A stretch of 64,000 nt of DNA from an uncultured Oscillospiraceae bacterium (lineage in GTDB: Bacteria > Bacillota > Clostridia > Oscillospirales > Ruminococcaceae), in NCBI GenBank assembly GCA_934526065.1, contig CAKSZX010000001.1, positions 124,001 to 188,000 of the forward strand. Reading direction: 5' to 3'. Numbering within the stretch: the first letter of the stretch is position 1; the number at the start of each line of letters is the position of its first letter. This document shows positions 9,065 to 18,122 of this stretch, piece after piece. The position numbers and the translations under genes are program-made. Below the pieces are notes generated by a model, which worked only from the letters and a program-made list of their open reading frames with translations, was not told the DNA's origin and ran no database searches.

Positions 9065-10036
9065 ATGAATATTCACGGCAATAATATTAAAATTATAGCT
9101 GCAAATTCCAACCCGGTTTTGGCTGCAAAAATAGCAGACCAATTAGGTATCCCGCTTTGCAAATGCGAAGTAAACAGATTTTCCGACGGGGAAATCCAGG
9201 TTACTTTGCGGGAGTCCGTAAGAGGCAGCGATGTATTTGTAATACAGAGCACATGCTCGCCGGTAAATGACAATCTTATGGAATTGCTCATTATGATTGA
9301 CGCTTTGAAACGTGCATCCGCAGGCAGAATTACAGCCGTTATTCCATACTACGGCTATGCAAGACAGGATCGCAAGAGCAAACCGAGAGACCCGATTTCA
9401 TCAAAATTGGTGGCTAATCTTATCACTGCCGCAGGTGCGGACAGCGTGCTTACAATGGATTTACACGCCGCACAAATTCAGGGCTTCTTTGATATACCTG
9501 TAAACCACTTGGAGGGTATGCCTATATTGGCAAAACATTTTGACGACGAACACCTTGACGACCTTGTTATTGTAAGCCCGGACTTCGGCAGCGTTACAAG
9601 AGCAAGAAATTTTGCAGGCAGACTTAATGCGCCTATCGCAATTATCGACAAGCGCCGCCCCAGACCGAATGTGTCTGAAATTATGCACATAATCGGCGAT
9701 ATTAAGGACAAGAACATTCTTATCATCGACGATATTATCGACACTGCCGGCACACTTTGCAACGCCGCCAACGCCCTTAAAGAAAGAGGCGCAAAGAGCG
9801 TGCGTGCCTGCGCCACACATGCAATTCTCTCAGGCCCGGCTATCGAAAGAATTAAGAACAGCGCTATTGAAGAACTTGTTATTTTGGATACAATTCCTCT
9901 GCCGGAAGAAAAGAAACTTGACATAATCAAGGTGGACAGCGTTGCACCTCTCTTTGCACAGGCAATTCAGAGAATTTACGAGGACAAGAGTGTTTCACGG
10001 ATATTTGAAAAGAAGTCCGAGAACACGCCTGACTGA
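9065..10036 (+). CDS. prs: Ribose-phosphate pyrophosphokinase (PRPP synthetase)
   Basis: Makes 5-phosphoribosyl-1-pyrophosphate from ribose-5-phosphate and ATP for purine, pyrimidine, His, Trp and NAD synthesis; cytosolic. The 323 residues have the class I features: NRFSDGEIQV, ATP loop YARQDRKSKPRDPIS, metal/ATP segment DLHAAQIQGFFDIPVNHLEG, and the PRPP-binding loop DDIIDTAGTL. An ATG at 9038 overlaps the previous stop, but AGAGGT precedes the ATG at 9065 and the family start aligns there. Transcribed with the GlmU-like gene and pth. Confidence 0.97.
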   Translation: MNIHGNNIKIIAANSNPVLAAKIADQLGIPLCKCEVNRFSDGEIQVTLRESVRGSDVFVIQSTCSPVNDNLMELLIMIDALKRASAGRITAVIPYYGYARQDRKSKPRDPISSKLVANLITAAGADSVLTMDLHAAQIQGFFDIPVNHLEGMPILAKHFDDEHLDDLVIVSPDFGSVTRARNFAGRLNAPIAIIDKRRPRPNVSEIMHIIGDIKDKNILIIDDIIDTAGTLCNAANALKERGAKSVRACATHAILSGPAIERIKNSAIEELVILDTIPLPEEKKLDIIKVDSVAPLFAQAIQRIYEDKSVSRIFEKKSENTPD

Positions 10037-10050
10037 TAAAGAGAAAACAA

Positions 10051-10635
10051 ATGCTGTTTAACACAAATAACGGTGCCGATTTTATTGTTGTGGGTCTGGG
10101 AAATCCGGGTTCGGCCTATGACAACACCAGGCATAACATAGGTTTTTCGGCGGTGGATTATATTGCCGAAAAGACAGGCACCAAAATCACCAAAGCCAAA
10201 TTTTCCGCCCTTTTGGGCACTTGGGAATACGAGGGGAAAAAGGTCATGCTTTTAAAGCCACAGACCTTTATGAATTTATCCGGTGACGCTGTCGGCCCAC
10301 GGGCAAAGTTTTACAAAATTCCCCCGGAGAATGTGATTATAATATATGACGATGTGTCGCTGCCTGTGGGCAAAATGCGAATACGCCGCAAAGGCTCTCG
10401 GGGCGGACACAACGGCATAAAGAGTATTATAAATCATATCGGGGAAAATTTCCCAAGGGTTAAAATAGGCGTCGGAGAAAAACCGCACCCGGATTACGAC
10501 CTGGCTGCGTGGGTTTTGGGCAAGTTTGGCACCGATGACAAAAAAGCCTTGCAGGAAGAATATGAAAAGGTTTTTGACGCCGTAAAACTTATAATCGACG
10601 GCAAAACCGACAAGGCAATGAATTTATATAACTAA
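10051..10635 (+). CDS. pth: Peptidyl-tRNA hydrolase
   Basis: Releases tRNA from peptidyl-tRNA dropped by stalled ribosomes. The 194 residues show the family signatures: VVGLGNPGSAYDNTRHNIGF with catalytic His, KPQTFMNLSG, and YDDVSLPVGKMRIRRKGSRGGHNGIKSI. It starts 14 bases after prs with only a weak GAGAAAA site, which suggests translational coupling in the glmU'-prs-pth unit. Confidence 0.96.
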   Translation: MLFNTNNGADFIVVGLGNPGSAYDNTRHNIGFSAVDYIAEKTGTKITKAKFSALLGTWEYEGKKVMLLKPQTFMNLSGDAVGPRAKFYKIPPENVIIIYDDVSLPVGKMRIRRKGSRGGHNGIKSIINHIGENFPRVKIGVGEKPHPDYDLAAWVLGKFGTDDKKALQEEYEKVFDAVKLIIDGKTDKAMNLYN

Positions 10636-10640
10636 AATAA

Positions 10641-10716
10641 GCCGTGGGGTACCCTGTGTATCGCACGGCACTTGCCGTTGGGGGAAAATGCCGTTTTGAC
10701 GGGTATTTTGTCCCCC
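10641..10716 (+). other. Two intercistronic hairpins between pth and mfd
   Basis: Hairpin 1: GCCGTG (10641) with CACGGC (10664). Hairpin 2: GGGGG-AAAAT-g-CCGT with ACGG-gt-ATTTT-gt-CCCCC (10680-10716), a long stem with a four-base loop. There is no clear T run after it, so a processing or stability element fits better than a strong terminator. Confidence 0.55.
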
Positions 10717-10773
10717 GGTGGGAAATATATTAAAAGACATTACAAATTCTCGACATTTTACGGGAGGTAAATT

Positions 10774-13700
10774 TTGTTTTTAAGGGAAATAATTTCTTCG
10801 GCGGATTTCGGCCGTCTTATAAATGAACTTAACGCCGCACAAAATCCTGTGGCGCTTTTCGGTTTGCCCAAAACCGCCAGGGCGGCTTATATACGGGCCT
10901 TGGCACAGGTTACAGGCAGAAAAATAATCGTTCTCACCAAAGATGAGAGAAGTGCAAATAAACTTGCGGAAGATGTGGATTTTTTCCGGGAGGGGGTTCG
11001 GGTTTTCTCGCCGAGAGATTTGACCTTGCGTCCATTGGAGAGTTTTTCAAGAGAGTACGAATACCGCCGCATAAGGGTTCTCGGCAATTTGGTAGGCAAT
11101 AAAGCACAGGTGATAATCAGCCCCACAGAGGCGGCTTTGATGTACACCATGCCGAGAGAGAAATTTGTGGAAAATACCCTTACAATACATGACACCGACA
11201 GCTTAAACCCGACGGAATTCAGCCAAAAACTTGTAAATGCCGGATATATCCGCCGTGATATGGTAGAAGGCCCGGGTCAGTTTGCGGTGCGTGGCGATAT
11301 TATCGACCTTTACACACCGGATATGCCACGGCCGGTCAGGATTGAGCTGTGGGGGGACGAAATCGACAGAATAAACACATTCGATTTGGAAACCCAGCGC
11401 AGAACCGAGAATATAAAAAAAGTTCATATTTCCCCGGTAAAAGAAGTTTTGTTTACAGACCGGGAAAAGGCATTGAATGCTCTCCGTGATTTTCGTCAAA
11501 AACTCACTGCTAAACAGAGAGAAAATTTTGACCGGGCAACGGAAAAGGACATAATCACCCTTGAAAACGGCATCGTACCACGGAGCATGGATAAATATAT
11601 TTCAATCTGTTACGGAGAAAAGGCCACTTTGTTTGATTATGTGGACAATCCCATTATATTTGTTGACGATTGGAACTCGGTAAAAGAAAGCTATACCGAT
11701 TTTTGCCGGGCGCAAACCAAGGATATTGAAACCCTTTTTGAAGATAAAGTTTTGACAAAGGGCATGGAAGAATTTTTTGCTCCCTTATCTCTGATTACGG
11801 ATCTGCGGGGCAGGGAAAAATTTATTGCCGCAGAGGATTTTATGCGTTCTATAAATGATTTTCCTCTGTCTGCAATAGTAAATATTTCTTGCAGCCCTAC
11901 TCCTGGCTGGAACGGCGAATATAAACAGTTGGCGGAAGATATGACCGCCATGATGAAGAACAATTACAGAGTTCTTGTTTTGGCCGGCACAGAAAAGTCC
12001 GCCCAAACTTTGGCCGGGGATTTGTCCGATATGGGATTTAACGCCATGTATGTAACCGGCGATGTGAATATTCCGAACGGTACCGTTGCGGTTGCTCGGG
12101 GCAAGACAAGCCGGGGCTTTGAGCTTTTAACAGAGAGATTTTGCCTTATAACAGGCCACAAGCGGAATGTTGGCCGGCAGAGGATAAAGCCAAAGAAGAA
12201 AGATAAAAATTCAATAACATCAATAGACCAAATATCAAAAGGGGACTATGTGGTTCACCAAAATTATGGCATAGGCGTGTATCAGGGAATACAAAGCGTT
12301 ACTATGCAGGGCATAACAAAAGACTATTTGCTTATACAGTATCAAGGCAAAGACAGTTTGTATGTGCCTGTAACACAGTTAGACCTTATCAGCCGCTACA
12401 CATATTCAAAGGACGATGAGAAAGTAACCCTTTCAAAATTGGGCAGTGATACATGGAACAAGCAAAAGCGGAAAGCCAAAAAGGCCACGGAAGAAATGGC
12501 CAAAGAACTTATTGAGCTGTACGCCAAGAGAGAACACTCCAAGGGCTATGCCTTTGATCCGGATAACGAGTGGCAGAGAGATTTTGAGGCAAGGTTCTTC
12601 TACGAAGAAACAGAGGATCAGCTCCGTTGCATTGGGGAAATTAAAAGAGATATGGAATCCGGCCGCCCCATGGAAAGGCTTTTGTGCGGCGATGTAGGGG
12701 TCGGTAAAACCGAAGTTGCCCTCCGTGCGGCATTCAAAGCGGTTATGAACGGCAAGCAGGTGGCTATTCTTGTGCCTACCACGGTTTTGGCATGGCAACA
12801 TTACAACACAATGGTACAGAGAATGGAAAGTTTCCCTGTAAATATACAGTTACTTTCAAGATTTCGCTCTTTAAAGCAGAGAAAACAGACCATACAGGAT
12901 ATAAATGACGGTGTGGCGGATATTGTTGTAGGCACCCATGCTCTTATACAAAAATCCGTTAAATTCAAAAATCTCGGTTTGCTGATAATAGACGAAGAAC
13001 AGCGCTTCGGCGTTGCTCACAAGGAAAAACTTGTAGAGGGCTTTACGGGGGTTGATGTTCTCACCCTGTCTGCCACACCTATACCGAGAACCCTCTCTAT
13101 GGCTTTAAACGGCATAAGGGATATGTCCACCATAGAGCAGCCGCCGGTTGACAGAATACCAATAGAAACCTATGTGTGCGAGTACAACGAAAAACTTATC
13201 GCCCGGGCTTTGAACAGAGAGCTTAACAGAGGCGGTCAGTGCTACTATTTGCACAACAGAGTCGAAACCATTGATTTACGGGCGCAAAGGGTGCAAAATA
13301 TGTGTCCGGAGGCCAGAATCGGAATTGCCCACGGACAGATGGACGAGGCATCGCTGTCCGCCGTTTGGCAACAGCTTATGAACGGCGAAATTGATATTTT
13401 GGTTTGTACAACCATTATCGAAACCGGCATAGATGTGTCCAATTGCAACACCCTTGTCATAGAGGACGCAGACAGAATGGGTCTTGCACAGCTGTACCAA
13501 ATAAGGGGTCGTGTAGGCCGTTCAACAAGAAAGGCCTATGCTTATTTTACATTCAGAAGAAACAAGGTGCTTAGCGAAGTCGCCGTAAAGCGTTTGAACG
13601 CCATAAAGGAATTTACAAGTTTCGGCTCCGGCTTTAAAATCGCTATGCGAGATTTGCAGATAAGAGGCGCAGGCAGCGTTTTGGGCAAAACTCAAAGCGG

Positions 13701-14238
13701 ATTTATGAGCTCGGTAGGCTATGACCTTTACATTAAGTTGCTAAATCAGGCAATAGCGGTACAAAGGGGCGAAAAGCCGAAAACAGAAAAAAGCGACTGC
13801 GTTGTGGATATTTCCGTTGACGCATTTATTCCGGATAAATATATAAGCAACACTTCCAACAGAATTGAGGCCTATAAAAAAATCGCTTCCCTTGAAACCC
13901 GGGATGATGTAAGTGATTTGCTGGACGAGCTTATAGACAGATACGGCGATGTGCCGGAGAGCGTTATGGGGCTTATTGAAATTTCCCTTATGCGTGTGCA
14001 GGCGGCAAGCCTTGGCATTACCGAAATCGTACAGCGCAAGGACACGGTTATTTTCTACGGCTCAAAATTCTCGCAGATAAATATGACGGAGTTTTTAAAG
14101 AAAACAAAGTTCAAAATAGTTATAAATTCGGCGGGCAAACAATATATTTCTGCACAAATACCGGTTGGCGGAAATTCTATTGACACAATGAAGTCGGTTT
14201 TGGAAACTTTACTTGAATGTAAAGACAAAGACGAATAA
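10774..14238 (+). CDS. mfd: Transcription-repair coupling factor Mfd
   Basis: ATP-driven translocase that removes RNA polymerase stalled at DNA lesions and recruits UvrA. Full length (1154 residues). In order: N-terminal UvrB-like region, RNA-polymerase-interacting CarD-like domain (GDYVVHQNYGIGVYQGI near residue 495), helicase Walker A GDVGVGKTEVALRAA, box DEEQRFGV, TLSATPIPRTL, and translocation motif region RGRVGRSTRKAYAYF, then the C-terminal UvrA-binding domain. The start codon is TTG, chosen because GGGAGGT lies six bases upstream and no better start exists. Confidence 0.97.
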   Translation: MFLREIISSADFGRLINELNAAQNPVALFGLPKTARAAYIRALAQVTGRKIIVLTKDERSANKLAEDVDFFREGVRVFSPRDLTLRPLESFSREYEYRRIRVLGNLVGNKAQVIISPTEAALMYTMPREKFVENTLTIHDTDSLNPTEFSQKLVNAGYIRRDMVEGPGQFAVRGDIIDLYTPDMPRPVRIELWGDEIDRINTFDLETQRRTENIKKVHISPVKEVLFTDREKALNALRDFRQKLTAKQRENFDRATEKDIITLENGIVPRSMDKYISICYGEKATLFDYVDNPIIFVDDWNSVKESYTDFCRAQTKDIETLFEDKVLTKGMEEFFAPLSLITDLRGREKFIAAEDFMRSINDFPLSAIVNISCSPTPGWNGEYKQLAEDMTAMMKNNYRVLVLAGTEKSAQTLAGDLSDMGFNAMYVTGDVNIPNGTVAVARGKTSRGFELLTERFCLITGHKRNVGRQRIKPKKKDKNSITSIDQISKGDYVVHQNYGIGVYQGIQSVTMQGITKDYLLIQYQGKDSLYVPVTQLDLISRYTYSKDDEKVTLSKLGSDTWNKQKRKAKKATEEMAKELIELYAKREHSKGYAFDPDNEWQRDFEARFFYEETEDQLRCIGEIKRDMESGRPMERLLCGDVGVGKTEVALRAAFKAVMNGKQVAILVPTTVLAWQHYNTMVQRMESFPVNIQLLSRFRSLKQRKQTIQDINDGVADIVVGTHALIQKSVKFKNLGLLIIDEEQRFGVAHKEKLVEGFTGVDVLTLSATPIPRTLSMALNGIRDMSTIEQPPVDRIPIETYVCEYNEKLIARALNRELNRGGQCYYLHNRVETIDLRAQRVQNMCPEARIGIAHGQMDEASLSAVWQQLMNGEIDILVCTTIIETGIDVSNCNTLVIEDADRMGLAQLYQIRGRVGRSTRKAYAYFTFRRNKVLSEVAVKRLNAIKEFTSFGSGFKIAMRDLQIRGAGSVLGKTQSGFMSSVGYDLYIKLLNQAIAVQRGEKPKTEKSDCVVDISVDAFIPDKYISNTSNRIEAYKKIASLETRDDVSDLLDELIDRYGDVPESVMGLIEISLMRVQAASLGITEIVQRKDTVIFYGSKFSQINMTEFLKKTKFKIVINSAGKQYISAQIPVGGNSIDTMKSVLETLLECKDKDE

Positions 14239-14250
14239 GTAAAAAATCAT

Positions 14251-14296
14251 AAATACGGCGGCGGTGAGAGAAAGTTTCACTGCCGCCGTATTTGTT
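14251..14296 (+). terminator. Terminator of mfd
   Basis: AATACGGCGGC.GTGA / TCAC.GCCGCCGTATT hairpin followed by TTGTTT. Confidence 0.88.
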
Positions 14297-14439
14297 TAAA
14301 AGAAAGTTTGTTAAAATGTAACTAAAATGTGAAAGTTTTATTTAATGTGAAAATTGAATGAACTCGGCAGGGAATATACAATTTTCTATCACAAATAACT
14401 TATAAAATATTTCCATAAATTCACATTGGGGTAGTTACT

Positions 14440-15453
14440 TTGCAGGGTAGAAAATTTGTTTGTGCTGTGGGGCTTGTTTTAGTTTTTTGCCTTTTTTCCT
14501 GTTGCAAAAGCAACGGAGATTTTGATTGGGTTGTAAAAATAGACGGGAGGGAGATAAGCCCGTCGGAATATATCATTGCTCAAATGCAGGCTTATGTGAA
14601 AACAAAGGCCGATGGGAGCGATGAGGATGAAAGCGATGAGCTGATTTCACAGCGTACGATAGAAAATCTTAAAAGATATATTTTTGTTGAAAGAGAATTT
14701 GAAAACCGAAATCTTGCTTTAAGCGAGGACGAGCTGCAGGCTGTGGAAGCATTTTCACAGCAGGACTGGGATAATATTTCACGGTTTTACACCGGCAACG
14801 GTTTGGATTTTGAGTCATACAAAGCATATTTGACATATCTTGTAAAAGAACAGCTTGTTTTTAACGATATTTACATGGGTGATAAATCTGAAGAAACAGG
14901 AGAACAGGTTGACAATTATCTTCAAAAAAATTTAAGCCGTGTTTCTGTTTTTAAAATTGCCAAGGTGAATGACGACGGCTCCCGGATAAGCACAGATGTT
15001 TACACTCAGTTACAGTCTTTTGTGTCAGACGGAGTAAGCAGACTTAATCGGGGGGAAGATGTTAACACTGTTGCGTCGGATTGCCTTACAAAGTCAGGGC
15101 GGTTGTTAGGCTCTCGGGAGGATTACTCCGACGGAGGCAGTTTTGTTTCCACCGGGTTTGTAAGTCGGTCTAATGTAGGTTTAGACAGCCGGCTTGTGAA
15201 ACGGATTTTTCGGCGGGATAAAGGTACCGCAGGCTTTTGTGAAAGTGACGATTGCTTTTACATATTTAAGAAACTGTCTTTAAATGATACCGACGAGGAA
15301 TATGAAAGCCTTTACAGGCAAGTGTTAAGCCTTATAAAAGATGAGGATTTTGACAGATATGTTGATAAGGTTTGCGCCGATTACACGATTGAGTTAAATC
15401 GGGATGCGGTTCGGTATTATGACCGGTCAAAAATCACAATAGATGTACAATAA
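14440..15453 (+). CDS. PrsA/SurA-like lipoprotein (putative extracytoplasmic foldase)
   Basis: A 337-residue lipoprotein: basic N terminus, hydrophobic core and lipobox (LFSCC) within the first 22 residues. The following region (VVKIDGREISPSEYIIAQMQAY ... ISQRTIENLKRYIFVEREFENRNLALSEDEL) has the helical layout of SurA/PrsA N-terminal chaperone domains, and the gene takes the prsA-like position after mfd found in many Clostridia. A recognisable parvulin isomerase motif is weak or missing. The start is a TTG with only a GGGG stretch upstream. The family assignment is inference from pattern and place. Confidence 0.6.
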   Translation: MQGRKFVCAVGLVLVFCLFSCCKSNGDFDWVVKIDGREISPSEYIIAQMQAYVKTKADGSDEDESDELISQRTIENLKRYIFVEREFENRNLALSEDELQAVEAFSQQDWDNISRFYTGNGLDFESYKAYLTYLVKEQLVFNDIYMGDKSEETGEQVDNYLQKNLSRVSVFKIAKVNDDGSRISTDVYTQLQSFVSDGVSRLNRGEDVNTVASDCLTKSGRLLGSREDYSDGGSFVSTGFVSRSNVGLDSRLVKRIFRRDKGTAGFCESDDCFYIFKKLSLNDTDEEYESLYRQVLSLIKDEDFDRYVDKVCADYTIELNRDAVRYYDRSKITIDVQ

Positions 15454-15480
15454 AAAGTCAAATCCATACAATTTTGTACT

Positions 15481-15589
15481 TTGTTATATGGAAAATGTGT
15501 GGTATAATATGATTGTTAAAAAAATATTTAACTTAATAACATAAGGGTGGGCGAAGCGACTGGCATATAGTTTGTTTCGCCCATTTTTT
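15481..15589 (+). ncRNA. Possible small RNA: promoter and terminator without an ORF
   Basis: TTGTTA (15481), 16-base spacer, TATAAT (15503-15508) is followed ~40 bases later by a TGGGCGAA/TTCGCCCA hairpin (15548-15583) and a T run. Together they would give a transcript of ~75 nt with no start codon. The rest of the 356-base gap to the atp operon holds only the atp promoter. Confidence 0.4.
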
Positions 15590-15694
15590 GATGAAAGTGA
15601 CAAATTTAAGTGTCAAAACTTGTGAACTTGCATAAATTTGGTTATTTTGATAAATTTGTATCGAAACAGCCGTAAATCTTTGTCAAAAACACAG

Positions 15695-15724
15695 TTGATT
15701 TTATGCTGTGGAATAAAGTATAAT
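15695..15724 (+). promoter_or_regulatory. Promoter of the atp operon
   Basis: TTGATT (15695-15700), 18-base spacer, TATAAT (15719-15724); it lies 86 bases before the first atp gene. Confidence 0.6.
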
Positions 15725-15809
15725 ATTTCTGTTAAAAAACCGACAAAGTACACAATATTGTATATTGTAATTTGTGCGGAATGTGGATTAAAATGTTAGA
15801 AGGAGCAAT

Positions 15810-16073
15810 ATGGGATTTAATAACAAGACGTACAAGGCTTTAAAAAATCTTACAATGCTCACACAGCTTGCGCTTTCACTGCTTACCCCTACGCTTATGT
15901 GCATATTTGGGGCAATATGGTTGAAAAATAAATTCGGCCTGGGACAGTGGATTGTGATGCTGGGCATATTTCTGGGGCTCGGCAGCGGAGTGCAAAGCGT
16001 ATATACTTTCGCCAAACAATTTATGAAAGAGGCGGATAAAAGCCAGAAAGAGTATGAGGATCAATTCAAATAG
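15810..16073 (+). CDS. AtpZ-like small membrane protein of the ATP synthase operon
   Basis: 87 residues with two transmembrane helices and a charged C-terminal tail. The GLGxGxxSVYTFAK type second helix and the place directly before the atpI-like gene fit the AtpZ/AtpI 'F0F1 ATPase-associated' family, which pairs with AtpI in Mg2+/Ca2+ transport or c-ring assembly. AGAAGGAG precedes the ATG. The function is taken from family and place, not from a catalytic motif. Confidence 0.75.
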   Translation: MGFNNKTYKALKNLTMLTQLALSLLTPTLMCIFGAIWLKNKFGLGQWIVMLGIFLGLGSGVQSVYTFAKQFMKEADKSQKEYEDQFK

Positions 16074-16086
16074 GAGGTAATTACTC

Positions 16087-16473
16087 GTGGGAAATTTGGA
16101 TCCGGCCGTAATTCAGTCGTCAAAAAGCATAACCCTTTACAACTGCGGTTTGACTGTGATTGAAAATATGGTTTTCTTGGTTTTAAAGAAATGGGACATG
16201 ACGGTTCTCTTTGGCAGTTTGTTCGGCTGCCTTATAGCCTGTTTGTGTTTCTTGCTTATAGGAATAAGTGTGCAGAAAGCTATGGAAAAGGAGCCTAAAC
16301 AGGCTCAGCTCTATATGCAAAAAACAAGTATGGGGCGCACGCTGATAATGGCGGTAAGTGTTTTTGTAGCCATAAAGGTGCCGTTTTTAAACTGGGTTGC
16401 TGCGGTTATTCCGTTGTTCTTCACAAGAATTTCCATTTCTTTGATTCATTTAACTAAAAAGAAGGGAGAGTGA
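16087..16473 (+). CDS. AtpI-like membrane protein (ATP synthase subunit I family)
   Basis: 128 residues, four predicted helices, in the usual atpI slot just before atpB. AtpI proteins assist assembly of the c-ring. GTG start with AGGAGGT about eight bases upstream; the gene ends three bases before atpB. Sequence conservation in this family is low, so the call rests mainly on size, topology and operon position. Confidence 0.72.
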   Translation: MGNLDPAVIQSSKSITLYNCGLTVIENMVFLVLKKWDMTVLFGSLFGCLIACLCFLLIGISVQKAMEKEPKQAQLYMQKTSMGRTLIMAVSVFVAIKVPFLNWVAAVIPLFFTRISISLIHLTKKKGE

Positions 16474-16476
16474 AAA

Positions 16477-17211
16477 ATGAACATATCGGTCAACGGCCCT
16501 AAAATATTCTACACAATTCCGATTTTGGGCGGTATAAATATCACCGAAACAACGGTAAATATGTGGATTGTAATGGCCTTTTTAACTGCCTTTATACTTT
16601 GGCTTACCCATGGTATGACGGTTCACGGCACAGGTAAAAGACAACTTTTAGCCGAAAAGCTTGTGCTTATGACTCAGAGCTTGGTTGACGGCAATATGGG
16701 CAAGCAGTGGCGCTGGTTTACACCGTATGTTGCGATGATTATATCCTTCGGCTTTTGCTGTAACTTTATAAGTGTTACATCTTTGCGTAGCCCTACAGCC
16801 GATTTTTCGGTAACCTTGGCAATGGCTCTTGTAACATTTATACTTATTGAATACTACACTTTCAAGACAAAAGGTTTTGTTGGATTTTTCAAGAGATTTA
16901 CAGAACCGATCGTTGTTATGACGCCTATGAACATAATAAGCGAATTTGCAACGCCTGTTTCAATGTCTTTGCGTGTGTACGGTAATATGGCCACCGGTAT
17001 AGTTATATCTTCGCTTGTTTACGGCGCTTTGGCTGCATTGTCATGCTTTTTGTTAAGCTGGGTGCCAAGCGTGTTTATAAAGCAGATACCGATTTTCCAA
17101 GTCGGCATACCGGCTGTTCTGTCATTGTACTTTGACTTGTTCACAAGTGCAATTCAAGCGTATATTTTCAGTATGCTCACTATGATTTACGTAGAGGGTG
17201 CTACGGAATAA
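16477..17211 (+). CDS. atpB: ATP synthase F0 subunit a
   Basis: Stator channel subunit of F-type ATP synthase, 244 residues. It carries the essential Arg in SMSLRVYGNM (helix 4) and the C-terminal helix LYFDLFTSAIQAYIFSMLTMIYV that lines the ion path. Good AGGGAG site. Fourth in the operon counting the two accessory genes. Confidence 0.95.
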   Translation: MNISVNGPKIFYTIPILGGINITETTVNMWIVMAFLTAFILWLTHGMTVHGTGKRQLLAEKLVLMTQSLVDGNMGKQWRWFTPYVAMIISFGFCCNFISVTSLRSPTADFSVTLAMALVTFILIEYYTFKTKGFVGFFKRFTEPIVVMTPMNIISEFATPVSMSLRVYGNMATGIVISSLVYGALAALSCFLLSWVPSVFIKQIPIFQVGIPAVLSLYFDLFTSAIQAYIFSMLTMIYVEGATE

Positions 17212-17248
17212 AGCTAATCTCAGCATATAAAATTGCTGTTTTTAAATC

Positions 17249-17269
17249 TGTCGGCCTATTGTGCCGACA
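17249..17269 (+). other. Hairpin in the atpB-atpE gap
   Basis: TGTCGGC/GCCGACA with a seven-base loop, in the 103-base gap before atpE. A weaker CAGCA/TGCTG stem with five Ts lies at 17221-17238. A stability or processing element for the highly translated c-subunit message is a guess. Confidence 0.45.
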
Positions 17270-17314
17270 ACAAAATAAAAATATTATTCTTTTTGAACTT
17301 TTTGGAGGTTTATT

Positions 17315-17569
17315 ATGGAAAAAGCAATCGTTTTAGGTCTTTCCGCTTTGGGCGCAGGCACAGCTATGATAGCCGGTATCGGCCCTGGTATAGGTGAAGG
17401 TTACGCAGTTGGTCAGGCTTGTGCAGCTATCGGCCGTCAGCCGGAGGCACAGTCAAACATCACATCAACAATGATCATGGGTTGTGCTATTGCCGAAACA
17501 ACAGGTATTTACGCCCTTGTTATCGCTCTTCTCCTTATGTTTGCTAACCCGTTCATAGGCAAGCTTTAA
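17315..17569 (+). CDS. atpE: ATP synthase F0 subunit c, Na+-type signature
   Basis: Rotor-ring proteolipid of 84 residues, two helices joined by the RQPEA loop. The ion-binding glutamate is Glu61 (GCAIAETTGIYALVIAL), followed by Thr62, Thr63 and Tyr66 as in Na+-binding rings such as that of Ilyobacter. In helix 1, GIGPGIGEGYAVG has Glu28 where Ilyobacter has the ligand Gln32, so two carboxylates face the site, as described for Fusobacterium nucleatum. Na+ coupling is therefore likely but inferred. Strong TGGAGG site. Confidence 0.96.
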   Translation: MEKAIVLGLSALGAGTAMIAGIGPGIGEGYAVGQACAAIGRQPEAQSNITSTMIMGCAIAETTGIYALVIALLLMFANPFIGKL

Positions 17570-17612
17570 TTTGAATATAACGGGTAAAGCTCAGAAAGGA
17601 GGTAGCTGACAG

Positions 17613-18122
17613 ATGGGGAATTTTCTTGACTTTTTTACAGTTGATGTTTGGACGACCGTATTCACTCTCGTAAATATGTTCATAATGCTTGCAATCGTTA
17701 AAAAATTGCTTTTCAAGCCTGTTATGAAGATACTTAATGACAGAGAGGCCGAAGTTAAAAGGATGTATGACGACGCCCGGCAGGCAAATGAAAAAGCTAC
17801 TTCAATGGAAAAAGAGTACAGCGAAAAGATGGCGCAGGCTCGTAATGAGGCAGGCGAAATCATAAAACAGGCTACTTTGACAGCACAGAAAAGAGAAAGC
17901 GAAATTATCCGGGAGGCGCAGCAAAAGGCAGAAAATATGACCAAGCGTGCCGAGACGGAAATTCGGCAGGAGCGCAAGAAGGCATACCGGGATATTAAGA
18001 GTGAAATCTCTGATATATCCGTTGCCATAGCCGGCAAGATGGTGCAGAGAGAAATCTCGGCAAAAGACCATGAAGCCTTGATCTCGGAATTTATCGAGAA
18101 TGTGGGTGAAGGCAATGAGTAA
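17613..18122 (+). CDS. atpF: ATP synthase F0 subunit b
   Basis: Peripheral stalk subunit, 169 residues: one N-terminal helix (TVFTLVNMFIMLAIVKKLLFKPVM) then a long charged coiled coil (REAEVKRMYDDARQANEKA ...). AAAGGAGGT precedes the ATG by ten bases. Its end overlaps atpH by eight bases. Confidence 0.94.
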   Translation: MGNFLDFFTVDVWTTVFTLVNMFIMLAIVKKLLFKPVMKILNDREAEVKRMYDDARQANEKATSMEKEYSEKMAQARNEAGEIIKQATLTAQKRESEIIREAQQKAENMTKRAETEIRQERKKAYRDIKSEISDISVAIAGKMVQREISAKDHEALISEFIENVGEGNE

